A stretch of 60,000 bases of DNA from Bugula neritina. Its lineage: Eukaryota > Bryozoa > Gymnolaemata > Cheilostomatida > Bugulidae. Positions within the stretch are counted from its first letter, which is position 1. Each line of letters begins with the position of its first letter. The stretch spans positions 23,130,004 through 23,190,003 of the forward strand of contig OZ037765.1 of NCBI GenBank assembly GCA_964035545.1, written 5' to 3'. Position numbers and translations under genes: made by a program. The notes under the pieces were generated by a model that saw only the letters and a list, made by a program, of their open reading frames with translations, was not told the DNA's origin and did not search any database. This document shows, in pieces, positions 41,909 to 54,900 of this stretch.

Positions 41909-44900
41909 ATGGTGAGCTTAGATCCGGTTTAGTGAGTTGTTTAATGAGTCTGTTGGAATTTTCTGTCTTAAAAACAGATTTATGAGTTGAGTTGAAGAAC
42001 CATGAAAATAGGATTTTTTGTTAATCATGATTAAAGAGTTATTTTGCCACGACTATAAGCCATGTTTGTATGTTAATGACCCTTTGTAGTTGAATGGTGG
42101 TCACTCAGGGTTATTGTTGTCAATTTTAAGACTTGTGGACTTGAAATGGCATAGGTAGTAGTGGTTTATATGCTGTAAAAATACTGCTTCAATGGAGCAA
42201 AATAAAACTGCACTAATAGGCAACATTTAACCTTACATAATATATCCAATATCACATATCTTATTCTATACCATAGAAGTTTTTTTCCTGTTGCACATAT
42301 TTCTAGACTGGATAGAGTTAGAGATGAATTTTAAGCTTTCTAATGCCATGAAAGCTGTTGGGTAGCATAAGATCTTTCAATAGGAATTGATGTGTTGTTT
42401 CACTACTTGATAATGTATTTATTATATAAATGTGTTATATGATTTAATATTTATGAGCTATACATTTTCTTATTAATCTATTTTTATGGTTAACTGTTCT
42501 TTATCTGTCTAGTTATAGTGTTTTTACTTGAAGTAAATGTATATATATAAGTATCACTTTTAACTCAGTCTATATTTAAGCCATCAGTCCAATATTGACT
42601 TTTCTTAATAACAAGTCTATTCAAATTAATGCAATCAATCCACACAACTGTCAGTTTACTGTCTTAATCATTCAAAGTTTGAGTTGATAACTACTGGCTT
42701 CCATTGCTCCAGCTTGGCCCATTGACTGATAAAAAACGATTGAAAATTTCATTTAATCTAATTTTTTTACCAAAGTGCCTTCCTTTAATTTAATATAACA
42801 AATTGAAACTTCTTACTACAAAGGTTGAACTTTTTCTTAAAGTGGCTGCTAATCTTGGAAAAATTGCTTAGAATTCACTATTATTCTAAAATTTCACATG
42901 TTTCATCTTTTTATAGCTGAATAAAATGTATGTAAAGCTCTCTTACTTCATCCAGTTCGTAGAATTTTCTATATTGTGTCAACTTTTCGTACTGAAAATC
43001 CTGAGCTGCAATTCTGCAACACAAGTTTATCTTAATTTTGTAGGGAGAATTCCTAAAGGATTTGCCATCTCACAATCGAGCTAACTTTCAGAATATTGAT
43101 GGCACTACTTCAAATGATAAATTTACTCAAGGCAGGCACACAGCTAATTCTGTAAGTGTGTTGTGAAATTAGTAAAGCCTTTATAGAGTCCAAGTAACTA
43201 TAGATTTTTTCTATTGAATATGAACTGAGTTTATAGTTTAGACTTTAGAGGATCAGTCCTTTACTCTCAACAGTTAATATTTCTAAATGACTGAGAAGCA
43301 TTAATTTCAATCAAAGAAAAAATTATAAACAAGTTTTTGCTTGAATAAATGAACCTAGCAACCGAGCTTGCTAGTACTTAGATGAATTACAGCATCACAC
43401 AGTTTTAACCCTTTAGTTGTAGTAAATCCTGTTTCAAGTTTCGTCATCATCAGCTGTTCTAGTATTGCCATATTTCAGTTTTATTGATCAAGTAATATGA
43501 GTTGTGGGTATAGCCAGGCTTATGGGATGTTCTTAATTAATAGAAACAGGATATACAGTGTTTTGCTGTATATTTCAGGTGAAAAGACCAGCTGTATTTA
43601 TCCAAACTAAAGAGTATCCTTCAGAACAGAGTGAGTCTCATCCATATTAACATTCTCCATCATAGCCACTCTGTTAAGAGTGGCTATGATAAGTTAAATA
43701 AGTTAAAATGATAAGTTAAAAGATAAATTTTTTCTTTCAAGAATTTCGCTTTCAAGTTTTACTCCTGTCTTAGAAAAAAGTAGAAATCTGTTTTCTTTCT
43801 TCTCATTTTAATATATGCTTGTTGTAAAAATCCAGTTTTTGTTAAAGAAAAATCATCATATTGCTTGATAATGCAAAATATTTCTAGTTTAAACAAGTTG
43901 TGTGTATTATGAGCTGTATTCAAAACACCTATTTAGTCATGCAGTAAAGCATCTCTAGAACTTTTTAAAACTAGTTAACCTGTTACGTTCCTCAGTTGAT
44001 GTAATTTTAATTTAACTTTTTTAGTATTGATAACAACAGAAAAGACAAATATATTACTCAGATACTTACAGCAACATTTTGACAAAAAGGTAAGTTAGTT
44101 TGCACTCCTTTCTTTATTGTTGGAAAAGTTTGAAATTGAATGGGTAAATTTATATTAAATATGTCATGAAGATAGCAAAGTAAATTTTGTTTTAGCAAAA
44201 GGGAAATGACTATAATTATTAATAATAACGTGTTGGTGCTGCACTGTTGCCTAGCATGACCATAGTGGTAAATTGTTAGTTTTAGTGTTTTTATGTAGTG
44301 AATTGGTGAATCGATGTTCCATTTGCAAGTCTTGTGAATATGAGTGCATTGGTAGCAAGAAGTACATATGCACTTGACTGTATTTTAATTCTCTTTCGTA
44401 AAATGGTTATGTGGGTTGATTCGCCAGGCAGGCAACATTGTTTGTTGAGGCAATGTTTCATTAATAACCTGAAAACTTTACAGTAAGCCTAGGGCCACAC
44501 TGTGCGTATTTTCGCATGCGAAAATTGAAACCACAAGTAGCAAAGGTGTCCACTGTAGCGTCAGTGATGCGTGATAAATAAAGCTTTCATTTTTAAATCG
44601 CACTCGCTTTCAATAAAACGCAATTTACTGGAATGTAGCACTAAAATAAAGAAATTGGGCTCGCTGAATAACTACCAGCCAATTAGGTGACGACGACAGA
44701 GACGATTCGCACTTGCGTTGAGAATGCTGAGCGACAAGTGCGAATGTTTTCTCAACGCGTACAGTGGACACCTTTGCTACTTGTGATTTCAATTTCAAAA
44801 TACGCACAGTGTGGCCCTAGGCTATCTGTCATACTCCTATTCAGAGGTGCGTCAGCACAGCTTGTTTCTCATTTAAGCGAAATTTCAAATTTCCTTTGCC

Positions 44901-45176
44901 TTGAGCTAAAAGTACTGAAAAGGTAGTTAGATTCAGGCATGTCAGTTCTGGTTTTTTTGTGGTAAAAAGACTGGATATTACATTATTCTTTGCCATTAAA
45001 TCCTCATTGTACTTTCTGAGATTGTTAGTAATGATGCACACTGATGTGCCCTAGTTTAATATCTATTCACTGCTGCTGACGTAACTCTGTAGAATAATAA
45101 GAAGAGAGAAGCTGCTTCAGCCGACCTATTGACCAGCAGTGCTAGAAAACAAGCCAAAGTATCTAAGAATGCTTAA
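41909..45176 (+). CDS. DDA1: DET1- and DDB1-associated protein 1
   Basis: DDA1 is a small accessory subunit that binds DDB1 in CUL4 ubiquitin ligases and stabilises receptor loading. Five coding exons: 41909-41911, 43044-43151, 43579-43630, 44025-44089 and 45093-45176. They total 312 nt, giving 103 residues (human 102). Exon 1 supplies only the ATG, followed at once by the donor GTGAGC. Exon 2 then begins GEFLKDLPSHNRANF, which aligns with the family N-terminus MxxFLKxLP. Exons 3-4 give the hallmark block PAVFIQTKEYPSEQ … TTEKTNILLRYLQQHFDKK. The C-terminus is basic and ends in KNA. The second intron-rich half contains a perfect hairpin (43659) and a MITE (44480-44829). Convergent with UNC13, with stop codons about 750 bp apart. 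Confidence 0.92.
43659..43690. repeat. Perfect 14-bp hairpin in DDA1 intron 3
   Basis: ATCATAGCCACTCT at 43659-43672 is followed by the loop GTTA and then the exact reverse complement at 43677-43690. It starts 28 bp after the exon 3 donor. Just downstream are three ATAAGTTAAA-like tandem units (about 43688-43715). Confidence 0.9.
44480..44829. mobile_element. MITE-like non-autonomous DNA transposon with long terminal inverted repeats
   Basis: A roughly 350-bp element in DDA1 intron 4. The left arm (44486-44557) and right arm (44760-44823) are inverted copies beginning AGCCTAGGGCCACACTGTGC and ending CCACTGTA. They match over about 64 positions; the left arm has a short extra CGCATGCG segment. 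A weaker match (ACAGNN) extends the ends to 44480 and 44829. Inside is a further hairpin with 11-bp arms (ATTCGCACTTG, about 44704-44714, and its complement). No transposase is present. The target-site duplication is not clear, so I do not assign a superfamily. Confidence 0.85.
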
Positions 45177-45928
45177 GTGTGATGTTTCTCATCCAGCCTG
45201 TACTTAGTCAACCCAGGCTTCTATCAGCTGAGACTTAGACTCTCCACTCAAGACATTTTTATTTATATCTTGTACATTATATTGTAGTAAAAAGTATTAA
45301 AATTACTCTAACATTTGCTGTGTTATATGATGAGTAAAATGTGGTGTCATGTTTCAAATGCAAAATATTTAGTAGCATTACAAGCCTATGTAACGTATTA
45401 TCAGTTTATTTACCTATAAAATCATAAATATATGTATAATAATTAGTTGGTTAATAACACATCTCATCACATAAATAACTTATGCCATACGATTTTAGCA
45501 TGGTGTACAATAGGCTCAAATATAAAATATTTCAGTATAGAAAAATAATGGCTTCACTAATCACACCAATAGAACTCAAACTTAGAAAATAAAATAAAAT
45601 AAAACTTCATTAGGAATGATTACATGTCTCAAATAAAAATGTAAATAGAAAAAAAACTACTGTCTAAAGGTAGTAAATATGTGTTCCTAAGTGTGGAAAG
45701 AATGCATTACAAAATAAAGTGATGCCTACAAGTTGTGAGATTAATGAAATGGTTCTACATGTTAGGCTGACTAGAATTTTAAAAAGTTAGATAAGCATAC
45801 TAATAAGTACAGCTAATAAATTAAAATTGAAGCATGGCGCCTGTCTTCAAGTAATTTGTATGGACAATATGTGCAAATAAAAAGTTTAATAATGTAGTTA
45901 GAAGTACTCTAAGATATCGTCAACATTC
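45177..45928. other. Convergent 3' spacer of DDA1 and UNC13
   Basis: About 750 bp between the DDA1 and UNC13 stop codons, presumably holding both 3' UTRs. It is AT-rich, contains AATAAA-like strings (for example AAAATAAAATAAAA around 45590) and has no recognised exon. Confidence 0.6.
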
Positions 45929-48900
45929 TCATCTTGGAGCTTCATGCCGAACTGCTGACTTAAGCTGTACAAATTGCTTTGCAACATCATCATTTTTCCT
46001 TTGTGATAGAATTCTCAGTATAGTCCAGCCAGTTTCGTTAAGCAGCACGTTTCGACCAAATGCAAACCAAGATGCTACTCCGCTCTACAACAAGATAATC
46101 TTCAATATAAAATTGTAGCCATAAATACAGTGCTCCCTCTGTATCTCATTAACCTCAATTCTAAACATAGCAGAATACCAGATTTAACTCCCTGATCCTT
46201 TAAATTCGGCCATGTTGTCCCTATACACACATACATAAGCCACAAAACAGGGTCCAAACCCTTCTCGTGACTCATGGAATTTTGTGAGAAATGAATCCGT
46301 GAGATATGGAGGGAGGACTGTAGTATAAGTCTTAAGATGGCAGCATAAAATGCAGCTGATCTATTTATTATTCTGCAACATGTACGACTATTTAGCATAG
46401 AGATAGTATACTAACGGAACGATCAACTTCTTTTAGCTGCAACACTGTGACACCAATGAGGCTGTCGGTTCTTGCAAAGCAGTAGTCCTTAACACAGATA
46501 TGTAACTCATAGGCATCGTACATCTCTTCATTACCAATCATACTAAAATAGAAACCATTTCAATACTGTGTCTTGATAATGTCAATGTTGAAAAGGAGAA
46601 AGGTAAATGCAACACATTATTTTAAAATTAAATTATATATGTAGGTTGCAGTGTGTGGAAGCAATTATTGAACTTTCTAGATTTTCCTAGCTTCCAGGGA
46701 AAGTCTTTTTAACAGATATTCTAAGTTATATTTTTATTTTCTTGGTGTCAAAGAAATTTTATTAACACTTGGTAAAACACCAGACGATTGTTGGGGAATG
46801 TCATGCTTATTCAGTTCTATATGTCTACAGTAAAGACTTAAGACTTAGAAAAGTATTTATGCCAATGCCATGTAAGCCATATGACATTATCACAGCAGAA
46901 GACATTGGCCAGGCAGGAGTTTTGTTGATTTACTAAGCTCAGGGAACAAATGTTGGTATGGAACTACAAGTTACATATATGCAAATGAAAATTAAAATCA
47001 ACTTACAATATTACAGTATCGTTATATCTTGGTTTGTCTGTGTTTTTAGTTTTGGTTGCATGTTTTCTTTTACGCGAGGACAAATGCGGGCCAAGCAAGT
47101 GCACTTCTACAAACGGCTGGAACATTCCTGTGGTTTGCCATTTAAGGTCATTACATGCTACAACTAAAAAAAGTAAAAAAAATTACAATAGATATATATC
47201 AGACAAAACATATTGAAGTATATTCATCCACACAATTTTTCTAACTACCTGTAATAAACTCAACAATTATTCAAATTCAATCTTGTTGGTAGTGATAGTT
47301 GAAACCTGATGAGAAACTGTTTAGTTGCACAGATTTCATAAGTTTTTGAGGACATTATACACTTTTTATGGGCATACAATTTAGAGCTTAATTACTGAAA
47401 ACAAATTCAATTCTGCTTTTGGAGTAAATTATGCATTATACATACTTGATGCAACTTGTGGTGAAAGAAAAAAAAGGTGGACTCACTTTTAACAGTTACT
47501 TTGTGTTCGCCATTATTTGGCTGAGTAAAGATGTCAACAGATAGAGAGACTTCACCAACAGGATCCCTTTCACTGGGTTTATCTACAGTAACAGAAGACT
47601 ATAATATCATGTATTACTGGTATTATTACATAACATCAAAGCAATGTTTGAATATATCAACACATATGGTAGTTTTGCGATATTTGTTAAACCTGGCAAA
47701 ATATAAACACATACTCTAAAGTCTAATGAATCTACTCATAGTTACTTATAGTTCACTCATTCACATACCACTAAGATTGACTTCTCCAATAACTAAACAT
47801 CAGCAGTCATGTATCAAAGGCCACAATGGCAACTTAAAAAGTTTGCCCAATAATCATGGAATAAATGGGGATTTAATTAGCTCAGCTATTTGAGAGAAAC
47901 TAGTGACTGGCACTCACTTTGTTGTGATTGAGTATTGATGAATGTTTTGATGAGAGTGTCAGTAGTCTGTGTGTATAGAGATAATGCATATCTGAGAGAC
48001 TGCAGTTCTGGACTCTTGTCTAAATAATTTCTCTTTAAACCTTGACCTTTAAAATATAATCTTGACAAGTTACCAAAAGCAGATTTTATAACAGCATAAT
48101 TAACAGTTCCTTAGATCTGAACAGCTCCTACAATCTTAAATTGGCAAAAATTCTTGAAAAAAAAACCTAAGTAAAAGCTACTCAGGCATTAGCGCTTCAC
48201 TGAAATTTATTATTGTCACAAAAACGGAAGAAACCAGACTTGAGTGAAATGTGACATAGCAGATGTGCATGGTTGGCTAATGGAGAAAAAGTTGGGCGTT
48301 TACCAGGTGTTCCAAATGCGTTGAAACAGTCTTTGAGTGTTCCAAGTGCCATATCAATGACAGCACACTGTTTAGGAGAAAGACTTTTCTCTGAGTCTCT
48401 AGACATGTCCTGTAAGAGAGCCAAATGAAGAGGTGGCAAGATTCTAAACTTTCAATAAAAAGCACTTATGGGTCTCCTAATCGTTCAAATTAATTTGCAA
48501 TTAAAATAATTCAACTGACACTTTGATGAATTAATATACCATAGAAACAAAAAGTACATTGCCTTCATCTGCAAAAACACTAACTAGCTTAAATTTATTT
48601 AACCTCTGACTTTTCAAGCGTCATCGAAGACTTACGACTTGTCCTTAGATAGTAAGAGTTTACACAGCTACGCTATCAGTTCAGACCAGCGCAATTAAAT
48701 TCTGATTACATTGTCTATTGTTGTTTGAGTTTCTATTAAACACACATCCTGCAGGTCAGAAGAATTTTACTATCAGTTTTGCCGTCAGTGAAAAACCTTC
48801 ACATCATTACTACATCCTTTGGCTGACCAACTTATTTTTTGCAAAAAAATTTCTTCTTAGAAATACTTTCAAGGCAGTGAGCCAAAATAAAATCTAGTTT

Positions 48901-51900
48901 TTGATCAGAAAACATCCTATCTGTCCAGTTTAGCAGAAGGATATCTTGAGTCCAGAAGACTCACATTAAAATAAGGCTTTTTGCATTAAATTTATGTCAA
49001 ACAGAAAGTTCATAAATCAAAATTTTTGTAGGGCCAAAAAAATCTTGAATTGCAAGTGCCTTAACACCGTTTCAGGATAAATAGCTCAACAGTAATATTG
49101 GATATAAGCATTTCAAACTGAGAATGATTCACTCAAATGCATGTTGCCCTTAAAACTTGACAATATTTCAAGAAACAAACAATAATTCACTAGACATACA
49201 ATACTTAGTTAATAAGCGCACTTAAAATTAAGATAGAACCAACTGTGTGTTTAATCATGATCATCACCTGTAAAGTTGCGACAGGAATTCTGTGTAAAAC
49301 TTGTTTAGATGCTTCCTCCAATTTAGCAGTAGCGTTGCTTTTAGCAGCCTGCATTCCAAAAAGCTGAAACAATCATTGGTCATGGAATGGACACACCCAC
49401 AGTGGCAAATCCATTAGCAGAGTGCATTTGCATTGTACAAAGAAACAAAATGGTGCAAAATACTAATGTAATATGTTTTCATATTGAATGTTTTAAACTG
49501 AACTAAACTTAATAGTTTTTATAAACAGCTAGAGTGAATTTAAAATAAAACTCTACAGTAAAGTAAAGAAATATTGTTGCCAAGGCAACAGTAGACATGG
49601 TAATGTGTCATAGAAATAAGATTGTTTTCTTGCCAATAGCTTCAATTAAGGAAATTGGATTTAAACCAAAATATCTTTCTTTAAACAAAATCCACCAGTA
49701 ACGTATAGGACCTAAAATGCAAGGTCAGTTTTTGACAGCTTAGTCTATTTCTATATGTATCAGTTTAGTTCCCACTTTTCAACAAATTCAATACTTGTAA
49801 ATATAAAAAATGAGGTTTTTAGTAACAAAAATAATTAAGAGAAATTTGAATTTTGTAGGTTAATTAGTTTTCAATAAGAAGTCATCAGTCCTAAAGTTTT
49901 AACATTTAAAAATACATAAAAAATGGTATAAAATTGAGCTAACAAAGTAACTGGTAATAAATTCAGGTGAAATATTTATCCGTAAAAATTCAATAGCATC
50001 TTAGCATTGTTACCATAAAAACAACCCAGTAATATACACAAGGAATGCACATGATATGCAGCAGAAATGTAGGTTTGCTTTAGATTTAAAGATGATAGTA
50101 CTCGCCTAGCAACATCTTACACTACACATATGTGTATATAGTCAACATTAACATTAACATTACCTAACATTATACATGGGAGTCCCTGCTGCTATTAAAA
50201 ATACACCCACCAACAGATGGAATATATAACATAGCATACAGATTTTGAAAACTTGTATGCAATATATACCATCCACTAATAACATCTTATTTCTAGCACA
50301 TTTTGACATCAATAATTAATAATATATTCCCCAGCTCTTAAAAGTAGCTACTTTCTGAAAGTTGGAAAGCGTAATCAAAACAGTATTTCAGCTGGACCTG
50401 TGACATTATTTTATCAAACCTCTACCAAATAATCAGCACTTTAAATTGAAATTTGCCTAAACTGCACCACATATGCACGCATGTTTTGGCAATATAAACA
50501 CGGATTAGAAAACTCGCATTACGCAGACGTAGCGGGCAGGTAAATAGAATACAAAGGCTAATACCTGTCTGGGATCCGAAGTGGGAGGTAAGACAACTCT
50601 CTTCTCCATGCATGTGATAGTCACCTTCCACATCTCCTTTAGTAAACGCTTCAGCACTGTCTTCTCACAAATATCCAGGAAGACCGTCAAACTACAAATC
50701 CATACGAAACATGGGTATAAGCTAAACACACTTCTTACAACACGGGCAAACACATACAGTTACCTGTTTCAAAGTTCCGTTCAGGCAGAAACTTTAGACC
50801 TTGAATAGTATCAGCCAAGAAATCAATATGTAAGTGAATGTAGATAAATCAGTTACATGTAGATTTCATAAATTTGGAATATCTTGTGTATTGCCAGAAT
50901 GCTTAAAATGGTTTTGCTCTGAGTTAGCAGTTAATGACTTCATATTGAAAAAGTTGTCAAATAGATATTATCAGGTTTCAAAATTTAGATAGTTGTTAGA
51001 TAATTGGGTTTTACCAATACATACTATATAGATTATAAATATTAGGTAACAACATAATATACATTCTACATACATCAACTTATTTCAACAGCATTTTCAA
51101 ATAATATAAATGATAGAAAGGGTTTTTCAAATCGGGCTAAGGACTTATTCATATGTGGCACAGGAGCAATTATGACTAAATGCTCCTCCTAACATCACCA
51201 ATGGCCTTTACTGGGGTTCGAACCCATGACTTCGTCTTTACTAAGCCAAAGCTTTAACCCCTAGACCACAGCATTCATACCTTAAAGGCAAGTGCAAATT
51301 TAGCATGCGAATAGATTTAGCATTACACTAGCCACTAGTATCATGACAAACCAACCTGTGATTTAGCTCAGTCATAAGAGACGTGATGACAGAGTCTGAA
51401 AGCTCCTGGATGTCCTCCCTTTGATTGGTATTAGCCAATGAGACCTGGCCAGGCCCTTTGACCTGTAGGTACAGCTGTTTAGTGAGGTCATCAGTTGCTG
51501 CTCGAATACCCTGTGCCAAGCTACAAACACACAACGTATAGCAAAACTTCGTTAGTCACAGACGAGAGAAAGGAAATGCAATTTCTAAAAACAAAAAAAA
51601 TGATGAAAAGATAAATTTACAAAAGAGCAGTTTGCCAAAGATGCTAGAGTTTAGTTTTAAAACTCGCTGGTATTTAAGAAAATAAATTCAAACATGTGAA
51701 AGAATTACAAAGTATCAAATAAATAAAATTCGATAAGATTTGGTGAAAAAAAAACATTTACAAGGTATGTGAAGGCATCAGAGCTAAGAGAGATGAAAAG
51801 ACAATGAATTGTAGTAGGGGTAATACGTGTTGTATTATGGCTACAATAAGCTAGTCGAGTGTTATAATATTTTAGTATGACTTCTGTTATCTACACTTCC

Positions 51901-54900
51901 TATGAGTACCTGAGACCAAGCTGATTGGCCAACTCGTCCAGAGTAGCATTGAGTCGATGTTGGAGCTCCTTCAGAATATCTGCTGCATCAGGATCAAGGT
52001 CATCTCCGCCCATAGCCCTGTATACCTTGTCTAGCTGAATACGCAGCTGCTGTATGTTATTTAGTAGAATACAGCTGACAGGAAGCACCTCCATATGCTT
52101 TGGGAACTCGGCTATGACCAGATGCGAGTATGCAATGAGCACCTTGTCCACAGTCTGCATTATAAATATGACTCATACACTGCATTAATAGCAACAAACT
52201 TTCTAACTCTTACTTCGAAAGACCCCAACATATTCGTGCTAGAGAAGTTACAAGTTGCAATAAAAAGTTATTTATGGAAATTAAACATGTCTTATGTTCA
52301 GGGAAAAGTCATGGTTCAGCGGTCAGATGCACCATACAGCTTAACACAAGCTGTTTCATACTGACCTTTGCTGATGTCAAAAAATATATACCTGCTCCGG
52401 TACCACATAAACACTCTCAAGGCACAGTTCGTAACGCACTGCCTAGCTATCTGAATTCTCACAAAAGCTATGATTTTAAACACATACAGTCATAAAGGTT
52501 TCGTGTCTGTAAAAGCAGTGTGTGATGTTAGTAATATTACTCCGAGAGTCTTAGTATGATACTTTAGATTCTAGACTAGTAATGAACAACAAATAAGGAC
52601 ATACCACCGCGAAACGTTTCATATATTTCCTGAGAATGATGGGGTCTGGACACTCCAGCTTCTTGATGACGTTGAGACACTGATTGATGGTAGCGAAGAC
52701 ATCAGTGACTGAGAATGAGAACTGAGTGTGCTCAGACACTTTCTTAAACTGCAAGAATTCATATCAATAACTTATCCGAATAAATGTGAATGCATTGCGC
52801 CTAAAATGGCAATACAAGTGGTGCACATCATTAATAAGATTGCATACAATATACATTTCTATATCTGTGCTCAATACTTTAGGTAAGTGCTTATAGGACA
52901 CCAGGCTATTAGCTTTCCGTATGTTCATAAATACTCACTCCATCTGCCTTGTCTTTATTGAAAGCACTGTTAAGGAACTCCAAGCAGACGCTATCATTCT
53001 CATTCAACCACTGCATTACAAATGGCTCAAACCACCTACAACACACCAAGTGACAAAACCATGATTTAGTAATAACAAGAGTTGAATAAAACTAAAAAAA
53101 CATATAAAATGAAACTATAATTTTTGACATTGATTAATATAAGAGCTGAAAATAGGATTGAAAGCAACAAATTTATAAGACAATATTTTCTATATCAAGT
53201 GTAAATTTATTTTACAGAAAATAGGCAACACAACCCAGAACATTACTTGACCGTCATGTTATATAATGCATTTTTAACCAAATTACTTGGGGTACTCGGG
53301 AACAATGTTATTCTTGTCGGCTATGGCTTGGAGGTAGTTGGTGTAGAAGCCTTTCACCTTGAAGTGCATGCTCATATAATCGTTGCTCGAGAGAACTCTG
53401 TGCTCCAAATTCAAGTGTTCTAAAAACAAACAACAGAACTCACACAGAGACAACCTCAAGTTTTCAATTCAACAGTGACGGGTAGCAAAACATTGGAAAG
53501 CATGCAATTTCATATTAATACCATGAAGCATAAATTTGGCATGATTTTAATGGAGTATATGTCGTGGAATCATACCAAGCAATGCACTCGAGAAATCTTC
53601 ACAGAACGTCTCCCACAGGCACTCAGCACTGAGCTCTCCTACATCCAACTCATTGTTGAACCTGTATTTAAATACATTAGAATACGGGTCATTGTAAAGC
53701 AGGGCTTCAGAACGTGGCAAAGAAAAAGAAAAGTAAAAATCAGCCTTATAATATGATAGAGAGAAAACAGAGTATTTACTGAGTTATAACTGTGGAATAA
53801 CTCGTCTTGTCCTCCTCAATCACAGACGCCATAAGCACAATCAACTTGTTCCAGAAATCAAGGTTAGTGGTAGATGGGCCATCGTCAGGCTACAATGAAA
53901 TAACCAGTGAATAATTATATATAACATATACAAATTTTGCTCCACTGGGATTCAAACCCAAGACCTCCGGCTTGCAAGCAGGTGCGCTAACCATTACACG
54001 ACGGGGACCACTGGGTAAACTCAGCACTACATAACATTGTGGCGATTTTAACTCAAAATGGCTGTATGAATACTAAATAAGACAAAAGCAGATAGTTTGA
54101 CCAGCCAACTCAACTAACCGGCTTGTTGGGGTCAGCATTAGAGTCCAAGTCATACTCTCTGTCAAACAATTCTGAGCAATTCTCATAAAGGAAAGTGTAA
54201 GTAGAGTCCATACAGGCTCGTATGCATTTAGTGACCACATCACATGCCCTTTCAGGACTAGGAAGTTCTTGCACCTGTATCACAATACAAACTTAACATC
54301 ATGGAGTTGCATCATCTCCAGTAAAATGACACAGTCTACTTTAAAATCAAGTAAACGAAAATGTTGCATAATATAGACTAGAACTACAGCCAATAAACAT
54401 ACACTATATGACAGATAAGAACACATGAAATATTATAGTTCTTTTATTATGATATTATGAGCTGTATAAATTATCTTCTGTAGTAGATGGTATAGCGAAA
54501 CTCGATACGTATAACCATAAGATAGTGTGATATATAACCCTCAGTGCAAGATGGGAACACTACCAACAGGTTTTAGTAAGCAACAGATGTAAACAGTTTT
54601 AATAGAAGAGAGCAGGTATTGTTAGCGTGTTGTTAATAGTACCAGTTATACCCCAGGATGTAGTATATTAGCTAGATGACCAAGCAGAACAACTAACCTG
54701 CAGGTAGTGATGCTTCAGCTAGTAATGTAACCATAGCGTTCACATTGATGTATCAATTGATGAACAAAAATTTTAGTGTAATGTAACTTTACTTGAAAAT
54801 GCAACATTTGAAAAAAAAAACTTCTGCTTAGAATATCATACAAAATTGTCAAATTTGAGACTTGCTGTCCCATGAGAAGGATTTGTTTATAATGCTATCA

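Noticed and set aside
44625-44926. Open frames over 60 codons in DDA1 intron 4
   Set aside because: They lie mostly inside the MITE's inverted repeats.
46102-46398. 98-codon reverse-strand open frame
   Set aside because: It spans the pogo-like MITE in the last UNC13 intron and matches no transposase.
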